The translations under genes and the position numbers were made by a program. 24,441 nucleotides of DNA. Origin: Paraclostridium ghonii (GTDB taxonomy: Bacteria > Bacillota > Clostridia > Peptostreptococcales > Peptostreptococcaceae). The notes beneath the pieces are model-generated. The model saw only the letters and a list, made by a program, of their open reading frames with translations, searched no databases and had not been told where the DNA came from. Of the stretch, positions 1 to 7,653 are shown piece after piece. Every line of letters starts with the position of its first letter. The stretch's first letter is position 1. The DNA is taken from assembly GCF_023653455.1 (NCBI RefSeq), contig NZ_JAKEDR010000040.1, forward strand, positions 1-24,441, written 5' to 3'.

Positions 1-475
1 GTATAAAATCTTTATATAATTTTATACTTTCTTTTCCAGATATAGTATCCTCTCTTTGTATACCCATGTATTTTTCTATTGTTTTTAGTTTACAATCAGA
101 TAAAGACAATTTTTCTTTAAATGGTTTTACGATTCTTAAAATATCAATATCATTAGACTTATCTATAAAAAAATCAATTTTATTGCAGATAAATCTTGAG
201 TTTAAAAAAGGTACATCAAAAGTAACTCCATTAAATGTTATATGATACTTAAAACTTTTTATATCATTGATAAAATTTAAAAGTAAATCTTTTTCTTCTT
301 CCTCAGATTCAGCAAAGTATTGTTTAATTATAGTTTTATTATTTAAATTGTAAAGGATACCTATTAATATTACTTTGCAGTATTTAGGACTAAGGCCTGT
401 AGTTTCTATATCAAGTATAAAATGATTTTCAGGTATGGGAATTAAATTATCTATAGTTTTAGTAATAACTTGCAT
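1..475 (-). CDS. DEDD-type 3'-5' exonuclease, RNase H-like (YprB-like), 3' end cut by window edge
   Basis: Partial gene on the minus strand; about 158 codons are present and the frame stays open to base 1, so the C-terminus lies outside the window. It was too incomplete to appear as a closed reading frame, but reading from ATG at 475 gives a clear RNase H-like fold. The first acidic motif is DIETTGL with D22 and E24, and the second is FNGVTFD with D87. The stretch KTIEKYMGI followed by DTISGKES resembles the conserved region of the RNase_H_2 / YprB domain family. Members are predicted metal-dependent nucleases of uncertain substrate. A ribosome binding site AAGGAG lies just upstream, at about 481-488. 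The gene is divergent from the helicase at 553, with only 77 bp between them for both promoters. Family assignment is good; function is inferred. Confidence 0.8.
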   Translation of the reverse strand, partial: MQVITKTIDNLIPIPENHFILDIETTGLSPKYCKVILIGILYNLNNKTIIKQYFAESEEEEKDLLLNFINDIKSFKYHITFNGVTFDVPFLNSRFICNKIDFFIDKSNDIDILRIVKPFKEKLSLSDCKLKTIEKYMGIQREDTISGKESIKLYKDFI

Positions 476-552
476 AGGTTTACTCCTTATCATTAATATA
501 GTATATAATATTAATTATAAAATAATATAAAGATAGTTCAAGGTGATAAATA

Positions 553-2598
553 ATGATAGATATAAATGTATTAAATAGCAATCAAAAAAGTGCAGTGATG
601 CACATAGATGGACCATGCATGGTTTTGGCAGGACCTGGATCAGGAAAGACTAGGGTTATAACGTATAGAATAGTTAATATGGTTTTAAATAACAATATAA
701 ATCCTAAAAATATTTTAGCGATTAGTTTTACCAAGGCATCTTCTACGGAAATGAAAAATAGAGCAATTAGCTTAAGTCATGATACTAGATTAAATAGTGT
801 AAGTTATGGTACATTTCATTCAGTTTTTTTTAGAATATTAAGATTTTTTGAAAGGTATGAATTGAATTGTATATTAGATGAAAAGAATAAAAAATTTATT
901 ATAAAAGGAATTTTAAAAAATTTAAACGTAGAAAATGCAGAGGATGAAGATACGATTTTAAATGTAATAAATGAAATTTCATATGTAAAAAATGAATTAA
1001 TGGATAAAAATGATTTTGATCCAGAGATGCTTTCAAAAGATGAGTTTATAAGAACTTATAATATGTATGAGGATTATAAGGAAAGCATAAAAAAGATAGA
1101 TTTTGATGATATGCTCATAAAAACATATTACTTATTAAAAAACAATAAAAGGGTGTTAGAAAGGATAAGAAGTACGTATAGATATATTTTAGTAGATGAG
1201 TTTCAAGACATAAATAAAGTACAATTTGAAGTTATAAAATTAATAGCTAGTCCAAATAACAATATATTTGTTGTAGGAGATGAAGATCAAAGTATATATG
1301 GATTTAGAGGATCGAGACCAGACTTTTTATTAGAGTTTGAGAGATATTTTAAAAATAGCAAGAAATATGTTCTTGATATAAATTACAGATCAAAGAAGGG
1401 TATAACAGATATTGCAAATAAACTTATTCAATACAATGAAAATAGATATGAAAAAGTAATAAAGTGTGACAGAGAAGAAAAGGGAAATGTAAATTATATA
1501 AAAACTGAAGACTCAGAAGAAGAAGCTAAGTTTATAGCAAAAGATATAATTATTAAATGTGAAGATAATTGTGTTAACTATGATGATTTTGCAGTTATAT
1601 ATAGGACAAATATCCAGTCTAGAGCTTTAGTTGATGTATTTATGGATATGCACATCCCATTTGTTGTCAGAGATTCAATTGTAACTATATATGATCATTG
1701 GGTTGCTAAAGATTTATTATCCTATTTAAGATTAGGAATAGATAATTCGTTAAATGAAGATTGGATAAGAATTATTAATAAACCATTTAGATACATATCT
1801 AAAGATAGTATAAAACTTGCAAGTGAAGATAAGGACTTCATAGGAGCTTTAATAAACAAGGGAGGACTACATCCAAAGCAAGTAAAGACATTAAATGATT
1901 TAGAAATAGATTTAAGTTACTTAAAGACGTTATCTCCTAAAAATGCAATTTCTTATATAAGAACTAGTTTAGATTATGATAGATATGTACTTGATTATTG
2001 CAGCAATAGAAAAATTAAGTCCAATGGTTTAGTAGAGATATTAAATGAATTAGAAAGTTCTTCAACTAACTTTAAAACTATAAATGAATATTTAGAACAT
2101 ATAGAAAAAGTTAAATCTGAAATAGTAGAAAATAGAAATAATAAAAATTCAGAAGGGGTAATATTTACAACTATGCATAGTGCAAAGGGGTTAGAATTCC
2201 CGTATGTATATATAATAGGTGTAAATGAAGGAACTATACCTCATGAAAAATCTTATGACATTGAAGATGAAGAAAAGAAAAAATCTGCGATTGAAGAAGA
2301 AAGAAGACTATTGTACGTAGGAATAACAAGAGCGCAAGATGAACTAAATATAAGTTCCCCTAAAACAAAATATGGACGTAAAGTTTTTGCATCTAGATTT
2401 ATAGACAACATAAAGTCACCAACTAAAGAAGATATAAAGGCAATAAAAATAGGTGATAAAATTTTACACAGTAAATTTGGAGCAGGAAATATAATTGGTA
2501 AAGAAGGGAAGATGATAGAGGTAAAGTTTAGAGGTGGAGTAAAAGATTTAGATTACTCAATATGCTTAAAAAACGGAATTATAAATAAAGCTGATTAA
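553..2598 (+). CDS. UvrD/PcrA-family superfamily 1 DNA helicase
   Basis: ATP-dependent 3'-5' DNA helicase of the UvrD/Rep/PcrA group, 681 residues. All the expected motifs are visible: a Q-motif-like LNSNQKSAV at 7-15, Walker A AGPGSGKT at 26-33, motif II VDEFQD at 214-219, motif III GDEDQSIYGF from 242, the NYRS motif, HSAKGLEF from 542, and motif VI VGITRAQ from 589. The C-terminus has the short PcrA-like tail (KFGAGNI) that in PcrA and UvrD contacts RNA polymerase. It is somewhat shorter than a typical PcrA (about 720-750 residues), so it may be a PcrA paralogue rather than the housekeeping copy. Likely roles are DNA repair or clearing replication-transcription conflicts. The start has AAGGTGAT 7-8 bases upstream. 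It is convergent with the asparaginase gene and shares its terminator. Confidence 0.9.
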   Translation: MIDINVLNSNQKSAVMHIDGPCMVLAGPGSGKTRVITYRIVNMVLNNNINPKNILAISFTKASSTEMKNRAISLSHDTRLNSVSYGTFHSVFFRILRFFERYELNCILDEKNKKFIIKGILKNLNVENAEDEDTILNVINEISYVKNELMDKNDFDPEMLSKDEFIRTYNMYEDYKESIKKIDFDDMLIKTYYLLKNNKRVLERIRSTYRYILVDEFQDINKVQFEVIKLIASPNNNIFVVGDEDQSIYGFRGSRPDFLLEFERYFKNSKKYVLDINYRSKKGITDIANKLIQYNENRYEKVIKCDREEKGNVNYIKTEDSEEEAKFIAKDIIIKCEDNCVNYDDFAVIYRTNIQSRALVDVFMDMHIPFVVRDSIVTIYDHWVAKDLLSYLRLGIDNSLNEDWIRIINKPFRYISKDSIKLASEDKDFIGALINKGGLHPKQVKTLNDLEIDLSYLKTLSPKNAISYIRTSLDYDRYVLDYCSNRKIKSNGLVEILNELESSSTNFKTINEYLEHIEKVKSEIVENRNNKNSEGVIFTTMHSAKGLEFPYVYIIGVNEGTIPHEKSYDIEDEEKKKSAIEEERRLLYVGITRAQDELNISSPKTKYGRKVFASRFIDNIKSPTKEDIKAIKIGDKILHSKFGAGNIIGKEGKMIEVKFRGGVKDLDYSICLKNGIINKAD

Positions 2599-2649
2599 AA
2601 AAGGAGCTGTCTCAAAATTTAGATATATATTTTGAGATAGCTCCTTTTA
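2599..2649. terminator. Bidirectional Rho-independent terminator between helicase and asparaginase genes
   Basis: A stem of about 18 bp with one G-U type mismatch. The left arm AAGGAGCTGTCTCAAAAT pairs with ATTTTGAGATAGCTCCTT, and the arms are flanked by A-rich and T-rich runs, so it can end transcription from both convergent genes. Confidence 0.9.
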
Positions 2650-2657
2650 TTTAATTA

Positions 2658-3653
2658 TTAATAGTATATTCCTTCTTCGAACATATCTTTTATTTCATTT
2701 AAATTGTTTGTCTTTCCTAGAGCGACAATAAGTTTTATTCTAGCTTTTTGCCCAGGTAAATCACCAGCAAATATACATCCTAGATTTCTTAAATCTCTAC
2801 CAGAACCTAAATAACCATAACTATCGAAAACTCTCCCAGAATGGCATCTAGACGCTATAACAACAGGTATATCTTTGCTTCTAGCATATTCTACACCTTT
2901 TAACATTTCTGGAGGTATGTTTCCTCTACCCATAGCTTCTAAAACTATACCCTTGCAACCTTTGTCAGCTGCGAATTTTATGAACGAATCATCCATTCCA
3001 ACTCCTGCTTTTATAAGTGCAACGTCAGATTCAACTTTATCTACTAATATGGTTTGTCTATCAACTATATCTCTAGATAATACAAGCATATCGCAATCTA
3101 TAATACCTAAAGGGCCACAAGTTAAAGATTTAAATGTATTTAGTGTAAGTGTATTAGTTTTAGTAGCTTCAGATGCTAATAAGACTTCATTACTTAAAAC
3201 AACTAAAACACCTTTATTATAAGCTTCATCAGAAATAGCAGTACAAACAGCAGCGGCAAGATTACTAGGCCCATCATAACCAAGTTCATCACTACTTCTC
3301 ATTGCGCCGGTAACTATAACTGGTTTAGGTGTATCTAAGGTTAAATCTAAGAAATAGGCAGTTTCTTCTAAACTATCTGTACCATGAGTAACAACAACAC
3401 CAGAAACTTCGTTTTTTGAAATTATATCGTTTATATAATTTCTTAAATTAAGCATTTTTTCAGGTGTCATATGAGGTCCTGGAATTTCATCAAAATTGAA
3501 TACCTCTATATCAGCAACTTTATCTATGTTGGTTACCATAGACATTATTTGTTCTCCAGATAGAGACGGTATAGCAGCGCCTATTTTTTCATCTACAGTC
3601 ATGGAAATCGTTCCACCTGTAAATACTATAGCTACTTTTTTCTTGTTTTGCAT
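2658..3653 (-). CDS. L-asparaginase (asparaginase/glutaminase family)
   Basis: Hydrolyses L-asparagine to aspartate and ammonia; 331 residues, the normal family length. The catalytic residues are all present: T12 in TGGTI, T92-D93 in HGTDS, and K165 in the ATKTNT motif. GAMRSSDELGYDG is also typical of the family. There is no signal peptide, so it is cytoplasmic and closer to the AnsA-like enzymes; ansA or ansB would both be used as a name. The start has a strong AGGGGGT ribosome binding site (minus strand of 3661-3667). An extended -10 promoter sits about 45 bp upstream. Upstream on the same strand are two putative small RNA genes, the nearer of which ends about 80 bp before this start codon. 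That raises the question of whether they act on this gene. Confidence 0.93.
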   Translation of the reverse strand: MQNKKKVAIVFTGGTISMTVDEKIGAAIPSLSGEQIMSMVTNIDKVADIEVFNFDEIPGPHMTPEKMLNLRNYINDIISKNEVSGVVVTHGTDSLEETAYFLDLTLDTPKPVIVTGAMRSSDELGYDGPSNLAAAVCTAISDEAYNKGVLVVLSNEVLLASEATKTNTLTLNTFKSLTCGPLGIIDCDMLVLSRDIVDRQTILVDKVESDVALIKAGVGMDDSFIKFAADKGCKGIVLEAMGRGNIPPEMLKGVEYARSKDIPVVIASRCHSGRVFDSYGYLGSGRDLRNLGCIFAGDLPGQKARIKLIVALGKTNNLNEIKDMFEEGIYY

Positions 3654-3693
3654 AGTATTGACCCCCTAAAATTATTATTATATATACAATTAA

Positions 3694-3702
3694 ATTATAT
3701 CA
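3694..3702 (-). promoter_or_regulatory. Extended -10 promoter of the asparaginase gene
   Basis: On the minus strand TGATATAAT (TG-n-TATAAT) lies about 45 bp upstream of the asparaginase start and downstream of the terminator of the nearest putative small RNA. The gene therefore seems to have its own promoter. No good -35 box is visible. Confidence 0.5.
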
Positions 3703-3734
3703 AAAAAGTAGAAATAAATGTAGAATTAAGCATA

Positions 3735-3871
3735 AAAAAAAGAGCTTGGGGAAGCTCTTTTTGCGTTAAACTAACTTCCGTTGTTAGTTTAACATTGGAT
3801 ATAAAGTCTATCCGTTCAAAAGGGGTATTGGGAATAGAGATTTTAATTAAGGTTATCAGGGGGATAACCAT
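3735..3871 (-). ncRNA. Putative small RNA, copy 1 of a tandem pair
   Basis: Predicted transcript of about 137 nt on the minus strand, starting about 7 bases past the -10 box at 3878-3883. From 5' to 3' it has four parts. First is a hairpin GGUUAUC-CCCCU-GAUAACC (3869-3851). Second is an unpaired-looking stretch with UUCCC and ACCCC. Third are two copy-specific hairpins, GGATA/TATCC (3813-3797) and an 11-bp stem with loop AACGGAA (3793-3765). Last is an 11-bp terminator GAGCTT-CCCC-AAGCTC followed by eight T. Its 5' half is nearly identical to copy 2, while the 3' half differs in sequence but keeps a hairpin with the same loop. No open reading frame on this strand explains it. A 5' leader or attenuator for the asparaginase gene is the main alternative. 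Strand and ends are inferred. Confidence 0.5.
3737..3762. terminator. Terminator hairpin of putative small RNA copy 1
   Basis: Perfect 11-bp stem with a four-base G-rich (C-rich on the minus strand) loop. It is followed by eight T on the minus strand and bordered by five T on the plus strand. On the minus strand it lies at the 3' end of the putative small RNA. Confidence 0.7.
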
Positions 3872-3913
3872 GTATACATAATACCAAGAATCGACATAAA
3901 AAGCAATAGTTTT
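3818..3913. repeat. 96-bp direct repeat, copy 1
   Basis: Matches 4017-4112 at 94 of 96 positions, with a period of 199 bp. The only two differences (3890 and 3898) fall between the -35 and -10 boxes of the proposed minus-strand promoter. The repeat covers the promoter and the 5' half of the putative small RNA but not its 3' half. Confidence 0.97.
3878..3906 (-). promoter_or_regulatory. Promoter of putative small RNA copy 1
   Basis: On the minus strand, -35 TTGCTT (3906-3901), a 17-bp spacer and -10 TATTAT (3883-3878), preceded by TGG as in an extended -10. The spacer contains TGTCGAT, one base off a Spo0A box. Confidence 0.55.
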
Positions 3914-3956
3914 TGGAAATATATTTAAATTAAAATTTAAAATAGATTTTAAACAT

Positions 3957-3990
3957 AAAAAAACCTACTTCTTTTCCGTTAAGAAGTAGG
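3957..3990 (-). terminator. Terminator of putative small RNA copy 2
   Basis: Perfect 10-bp stem (AAGAAGTAGG with CCTACTTCTT) around a seven-base loop, followed on the minus strand by seven T. There is no T tract on the plus strand. Confidence 0.75.
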
Positions 3991-4070
3991 ACTTAAATGA
4001 ATGTATACATTCATTTAAAAGGGGTATTGGGAATAGAGATTTTAATTAAGGTTATCAGGGGGATAACCAT
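3957..4070 (-). ncRNA. Putative small RNA, copy 2 of a tandem pair
   Basis: Predicted transcript of about 114 nt on the minus strand, starting about 7 bases past the -10 box at 4077-4082. It has the same 5' hairpin (C-rich loop) and C-rich linker as copy 1. Then comes an 11-bp hairpin AAATGAATG/CATTCATTT around TATA (4018-3993), and finally a 10-bp terminator stem with loop AACGGAA (3990-3964) followed by seven T. The stem sequences differ completely from those of copy 1, yet both stems are perfect and carry the same loop, which argues for selection on an RNA structure. The terminator has a T tract only on the minus strand, which supports the orientation. Function is unknown. The C-rich segments resemble the anti-Shine-Dalgarno seeds of many Firmicute regulatory RNAs; that is inference. 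Confidence 0.55.
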
Positions 4071-4112
4071 GTATACATAATACCAAGATTCGACATGAAA
4101 AGCAATAGTTTT
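4017..4112. repeat. 96-bp direct repeat, copy 2
   Basis: Second copy of the repeat at 3818-3913 (94/96 identical). Similarity stops abruptly at both ends, and the flanking hairpins are unrelated in stem sequence. Confidence 0.97.
4077..4105 (-). promoter_or_regulatory. Promoter of putative small RNA copy 2, with a perfect Spo0A-type box in the spacer
   Basis: On the minus strand, -35 TTGCTT (4105-4100), a 17-bp spacer and -10 TATTAT (4082-4077), preceded by TGG. The spacer holds TGTCGAA (4095-4089), which is exactly the Spo0A recognition heptamer. A bound Spo0A there would be expected to repress. Confidence 0.55.
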
Positions 4113-4340
4113 GACAAAAAAATTTAAAAAATATTAATTTATGATAAAAACAGATATAAAATTATTCCGATGTCGACAGAAGTGTGTAATTATAGGGCTT
4201 TTCTATATAAAAAAAGAGAAAATAGTGGTATAATAGTAAAAGTTTCACCAAATTCATATGATAATTTAAATAGTTAATTGGGACAATAATATAAAGACTA
4301 TAATAGTATAATTAAATGCAAAGAAAGTTGGTGTATTAGT
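4113..4340 (+). promoter_or_regulatory. Upstream region of the cysteine desulfurase-thiI operon, extended -10 at 4226-4234
   Basis: Part of the 687-bp stretch without a protein gene (3654-4340). TGGTATAAT at 4226-4234 is an extended -10 box about 105 bp before the desulfurase start, with no good -35. An 8-bp palindrome TGTCGACA lies at 4171-4178; it resembles a Spo0A box on both strands (6 of 7 each). I see no riboswitch or T-box in the leader. Confidence 0.4.
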
Positions 4341-5492
4341 ATGGAAATATACTTAGATAATAGTGCCACAACCAAGCCATATAGTGAAGTAGTAGAGAAG
4401 ATGATATATGCACTCACTACAGATTATGCAAATCCTTCAGCTGTACATAAAAAAGGTGTTGAGGTTGAAAAAAAAATAAAAAAAATAAGGCAAGAAATAG
4501 CTAAGAGCGTAGGGTGTAAAGACAAAGAAATAATATTTACATCAGGAGGAACTGAAGCTAACAACACAATAATAAGAGGTATTACAAATCTTCATAAAAA
4601 AAGAAAAAACCATATAATAACTACAAATATAGAACATCCATCAGTTCTAAGAACGATGGAAGATTTAGAGGATCAAGGATTTGAAGTAACTTATATAAAA
4701 GTAAATAACAAAGGTGTAGTAAGTATAGATGATGTAAAAAATGCTATAAAAGACAATACTATATTAATTAGTATGATGCATGTAAATAATGAAATTGGAA
4801 GTGTACAACCTATAAAAGAGATTGGAAAACACTTAAGCACATTAAAAGAAAAAGTATACTTACATGTAGATGCAGTTCAGTCATTTACTAAAATAAATTT
4901 TAAACCATCTAGATACAATATAGATTTTATGAGTGTCAGTGGACATAAATTACATGGTCCAAAAGGTATTGGATTTATGTATATAAAGGATAATAACAAA
5001 ATAAAGCCTATGTTAACTGGTGGAGGGCAAGAAATAGGAATAAGATCTGGAACAGAAAATGTAGCTGGTATATACGGTTTAGGAGAAGCTATAAATATAA
5101 TAATGTCGGACTTGAATTCTAAAATAGAAAATATAGATAGATTAAAAGTTTTACTTAAAGACTTTATAGTAGAAAATATAGAGGATATAAAAGTTAATTC
5201 TCCTGAGGATGGAGTGTGCCATATATTAAATATATCATTTAAAGGTGTTAAAGGAGAAGTATTACTTCATCATTTAGCACAACAAGGCATATTTGTATCA
5301 ACAGGATCAGCTTGTTCTTCAAAGAAAAAAGGCAGTCATGTATTAAATGCAATAGGGCTTACTTCAGAAGACATAGATGGAGCTATAAGATTCAGCTTAT
5401 CTGATATGACAACAGAAGAGGAAATAAAGGAAGCTTGTGAAATAATCAAAAAATCAGTAGAAGAGCTTAGATTTATAATAAAAAGAAGATAA
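4341..5492 (+). CDS. Cysteine desulfurase (IscS/NifS family), partner of ThiI
   Basis: PLP-dependent class V aminotransferase-fold enzyme, 383 residues. It removes sulfur from cysteine to form a protein persulfide and alanine. PLP is bound by K203 in SGHKLHGPKG, HVDAVQSF is the usual cofactor-contact motif, and the catalytic cysteine is C325 in TGSACSS. This loop context is that of the IscS-like group, and the residue numbers are close to E. coli IscS (K206, C328). The gene lies 16 bp upstream of thiI and seems cotranscribed with it, like the desulfurase-ThiI pair (NifZ-ThiI) of Bacillus subtilis. It therefore most likely feeds tRNA 4-thiouridine synthesis rather than bulk Fe-S assembly; no iscU-like gene is adjacent. 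The start at MEIYLDNSATTKP is the family's normal N-terminus, although its ribosome binding site is weak. Confidence 0.93.
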   Translation: MEIYLDNSATTKPYSEVVEKMIYALTTDYANPSAVHKKGVEVEKKIKKIRQEIAKSVGCKDKEIIFTSGGTEANNTIIRGITNLHKKRKNHIITTNIEHPSVLRTMEDLEDQGFEVTYIKVNNKGVVSIDDVKNAIKDNTILISMMHVNNEIGSVQPIKEIGKHLSTLKEKVYLHVDAVQSFTKINFKPSRYNIDFMSVSGHKLHGPKGIGFMYIKDNNKIKPMLTGGGQEIGIRSGTENVAGIYGLGEAINIIMSDLNSKIENIDRLKVLLKDFIVENIEDIKVNSPEDGVCHILNISFKGVKGEVLLHHLAQQGIFVSTGSACSSKKKGSHVLNAIGLTSEDIDGAIRFSLSDMTTEEEIKEACEIIKKSVEELRFIIKRR

Positions 5493-5508
5493 TTAAGAGG
5501 TGATAAAT

Positions 5509-6687
5509 TTGTATAATATAGCGATAGTTAAGTACGGAGAAATTGGTGTAAAAGGAAAAAATAGATACATATTTGAAAATAAATTAATAAAAAATATAAA
5601 GAATATGCTATCTCATATAGGGAAGTTCAATGTATATAAAGAATATGGAAGAATATATGTTGATTTAGGTGAATATAGTGAAGATTATGAAGAAGTTTTA
5701 GAAGAAATTAAGAAAGTATTTGGAGTTGTTGGTGTGTGTCCAGGCATAAGAGCAGAAAAAGATTATGATAAGTTAAAGGAATTAGCACTACAGCTTTTAG
5801 AAGAAAAAATAGAAGAAGGTTCAAAATCATTTAAAGTTACTTCAAGAAGAGGAGATAAAAGTCTAGAATTAACTTCTCAAGAAATGAGTAAAGATATAGC
5901 TGGATTTTTAGTTTATAACGTAAAAGATAAGATAAAGGTTGATGTTAGAAACCCAGAGACGACTATACACTGTGAGTATAGACAAAACCATGTAATGGTA
6001 TATAGTGATACAGTTCCTGGTTATGGAGGCCTTCCAGTTGGAACAAATGGAAGAGCTATGTCTTTATTATCTGGAGGAATAGATAGTCCAGTTGCATCTT
6101 GGATGGTAGCAAAAAGAGGAGTAGAGATTGAAGCTGTACATTTCCACAGTTACCCATTTACAAGTGAAAAATCACAAGAAAAAGTAAGAGATTTAGCTCA
6201 AATATTAGCTAAATACTGTGGTAAAGTTAGACTTCATAAAATAAACATACTAGAAATACAAAAGGCAATAGGAGCTTCTTGTAAAGAAGAAGAAATGACT
6301 ATAATATCAAGAAGATTTATGATGAAAATAGCACAAAGAGTAGGAGAAATGAGATTCTGTGATGCGCTAGTTACAGGAGAAAGTATAGGACAAGTTGCGT
6401 CTCAAACTATACAAGGTTTAACTTGTACAAATGCTTCTGTATCATTACCTGTATTTAGACCTCTTATAGCAATGGATAAATCAGAGATAATAAAAATAGC
6501 ACAAAGTATAGGGACATTTGAAACATCAATTATACCAGAAGAAGACTGTTGTACAGTATTTTCGCCAAAGAATCCTGTAACAAAGCCTAAATTAGATAGA
6601 ATAGAAAAATCAGAGTCGTTTTTGGATGCAGAAAAATTAATACAAGATGCAATAAATAATATGGAAGTTGAAATATTTGAATTTTAG
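5509..6687 (+). CDS. thiI: tRNA 4-thiouridine synthetase ThiI
   Basis: Uses ATP to adenylate U8 of tRNA and transfers sulfur from the desulfurase persulfide; in many bacteria it also supplies sulfur for the thiamine thiazole. At 392 residues it has the N-terminal ferredoxin-like and THUMP regions and then the PP-loop pyrophosphatase domain with SGGIDS at 188-193. It also has the conserved [12 protein letters not shown] and [14 protein letters not shown] segments. The C-terminal rhodanese domain of E. coli ThiI is absent, as usual in Gram-positives. I chose the TTG at 5509 as start: AGAGGTGAT lies at the right distance upstream, and the GTG at 5500 of the longer frame falls inside that ribosome binding site. 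The gene is followed by a strong terminator. Confidence 0.94.
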   Translation: MYNIAIVKYGEIGVKGKNRYIFENKLIKNIKNMLSHIGKFNVYKEYGRIYVDLGEYSEDYEEVLEEIKKVFGVVGVCPGIRAEKDYDKLKELALQLLEEKIEEGSKSFKVTSRRGDKSLELTSQEMSKDIAGFLVYNVKDKIKVDVRNPETTIHCEYRQNHVMVYSDTVPGYGGLPVGTNGRAMSLLSGGIDSPVASWMVAKRGVEIEAVHFHSYPFTSEKSQEKVRDLAQILAKYCGKVRLHKINILEIQKAIGASCKEEEMTIISRRFMMKIAQRVGEMRFCDALVTGESIGQVASQTIQGLTCTNASVSLPVFRPLIAMDKSEIIKIAQSIGTFETSIIPEEDCCTVFSPKNPVTKPKLDRIEKSESFLDAEKLIQDAINNMEVEIFEF

Positions 6688-6688
6688 T

Positions 6689-6727
6689 AAAAAATGATCT
6701 ATACAAAGTTGTATAGATCATTTTTTT
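6689..6727. terminator. Bidirectional terminator between thiI and pflA
   Basis: Long perfect stem (AAAAAATGATCTATACA with its complement) around a four-base loop, flanked by A and T runs. It serves both convergent genes. The pflA stop codon lies within its T tract. Confidence 0.92.
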
Positions 6728-7460
6728 ATTTATTGTGAGTTGTTATTCCAAACTCTGATAATACTTGAGATGCTTTTTCTATATCTTCTTTAGTAGCATC
6801 TGGAACATCTTTTAATTCATATTCAAACCCCATGTTTTCCCATTTGTGAACACCTAGAGTATGATATGGTAATAATTCAACTCTTTCTACATTTTTTAGA
6901 GTTGAGATGAATTTACCCATAAGTTCTAAGTTTTCTCTGTCATCTGTTACTCCAGGAACAAGAACGTGTCTTATCCAAACTGGTATATTTCTATCACTTA
7001 AATGTTTAGCAAATTCTAATGTTTTATCTACACCAACACCTACTAAATCTTTACACTTTTCAGTTACCATGTGTTTTAAATCAAGTAAAACTAAATTTGT
7101 ATAATCAAGTACTGGATCTATAACATCTATATTTACAAAACCAGATGTATCTAAGCATGTATGGATTTTGTCTTCTTGAGCCTTTTTAAATAATTCTTTT
7201 AAGAACTCAGGTTGAAGAGTAGCTTCACCGCCAGAAACTGTTAAGCCTCCACCTGAAAATTTCATATAAGAAGAGTATTTGTTAACTTGATCTATTATTT
7301 CATCGGCAGTGTACTCAGTTCCACCTTTAACATCCCAAGTATCTCTGTTATGACAGTATTTACATCTTAATGGACAACCTTGCATAAATAATATAAATCT
7401 AATTCCAGGCCCATCTACAGTACCAAATGTCTCTATTGAATGAACTCTACCTTTTATCAT
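6726..7460 (-). CDS. pflA: Pyruvate formate-lyase-activating enzyme (radical SAM)
   Basis: Generates the glycyl radical in PflB using S-adenosylmethionine and a [4Fe-4S] cluster; 244 residues, the normal length. The radical-SAM motif CxxxCxxC is at C29, C33 and C36, the same numbers as in E. coli PflA, in the context GCPLRCKYCHN. FGTVDGPGIRF upstream is diagnostic of this family, and GGGLTVSGGEATLQ follows. I chose the ATG at 7460: GAGGTGG lies five bases upstream, and the GTG at 7469 would sit inside that ribosome binding site. It lies downstream of pflB on the same strand but behind a terminator. It therefore depends on read-through or on its own promoter in 7470-7590. Confidence 0.95.
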   Translation of the reverse strand: MIKGRVHSIETFGTVDGPGIRFILFMQGCPLRCKYCHNRDTWDVKGGTEYTADEIIDQVNKYSSYMKFSGGGLTVSGGEATLQPEFLKELFKKAQEDKIHTCLDTSGFVNIDVIDPVLDYTNLVLLDLKHMVTEKCKDLVGVGVDKTLEFAKHLSDRNIPVWIRHVLVPGVTDDRENLELMGKFISTLKNVERVELLPYHTLGVHKWENMGFEYELKDVPDATKEDIEKASQVLSEFGITTHNK

Positions 7461-7593
7461 TTTATCCACCTCGTTAATTATATATTATACTAAAATATTT
7501 ATCATTTTAAACTGATTGTATACATTATACTTATACCCACTATTATAAATCATTAAACGTGTAAAGTCTATTAAATAGTTATGTATATGAAAA

Positions 7594-7632
7594 ATTAGAA
7601 AAAAAGAGTGCAAACTGATGAGGTTTGCACTC
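7594..7632 (-). terminator. Terminator after pflB
   Basis: On the minus strand, a perfect 10-bp stem GAGTGCAAAC/GTTTGCACTC with a seven-base loop and a run of seven T. It separates pflB from pflA. Confidence 0.9.
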
Positions 7633-7653
7633 TGAATATACTTTGATAATTAA

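Noticed and set aside
2875..3222. Antisense reading frame within the asparaginase gene (and similar ones at 6907, 8192, 11427, 12717, 14743, 17682, 20207 and 21977)
   Set aside because: Shadow frames opposite or within genes with clear family matches; none has a proper ribosome binding site or recognisable protein.
3648..3881. Plus-strand reading frame of 77 codons across the repeat region
   Set aside because: It runs through terminators and the repeat, has no ribosome binding site, and its composition looks non-coding.
3858..3882. AGGGGG followed by ATG-TAT-ACA-TAA, a three-codon frame on the plus strand of both repeats
   Set aside because: The G run is the complement of the hairpin loop and the ATG lies next to the minus-strand -10. 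There is no plus-strand promoter, so it is likely coincidence, though identical in both copies.
3818..4112. Plus-strand riboswitch pair controlling the desulfurase operon
   Set aside because: No expression platform lies between copy 2 and the gene (over 200 bp), the T-tailed terminators are on the minus strand, and the sequence matches no riboswitch consensus I know.
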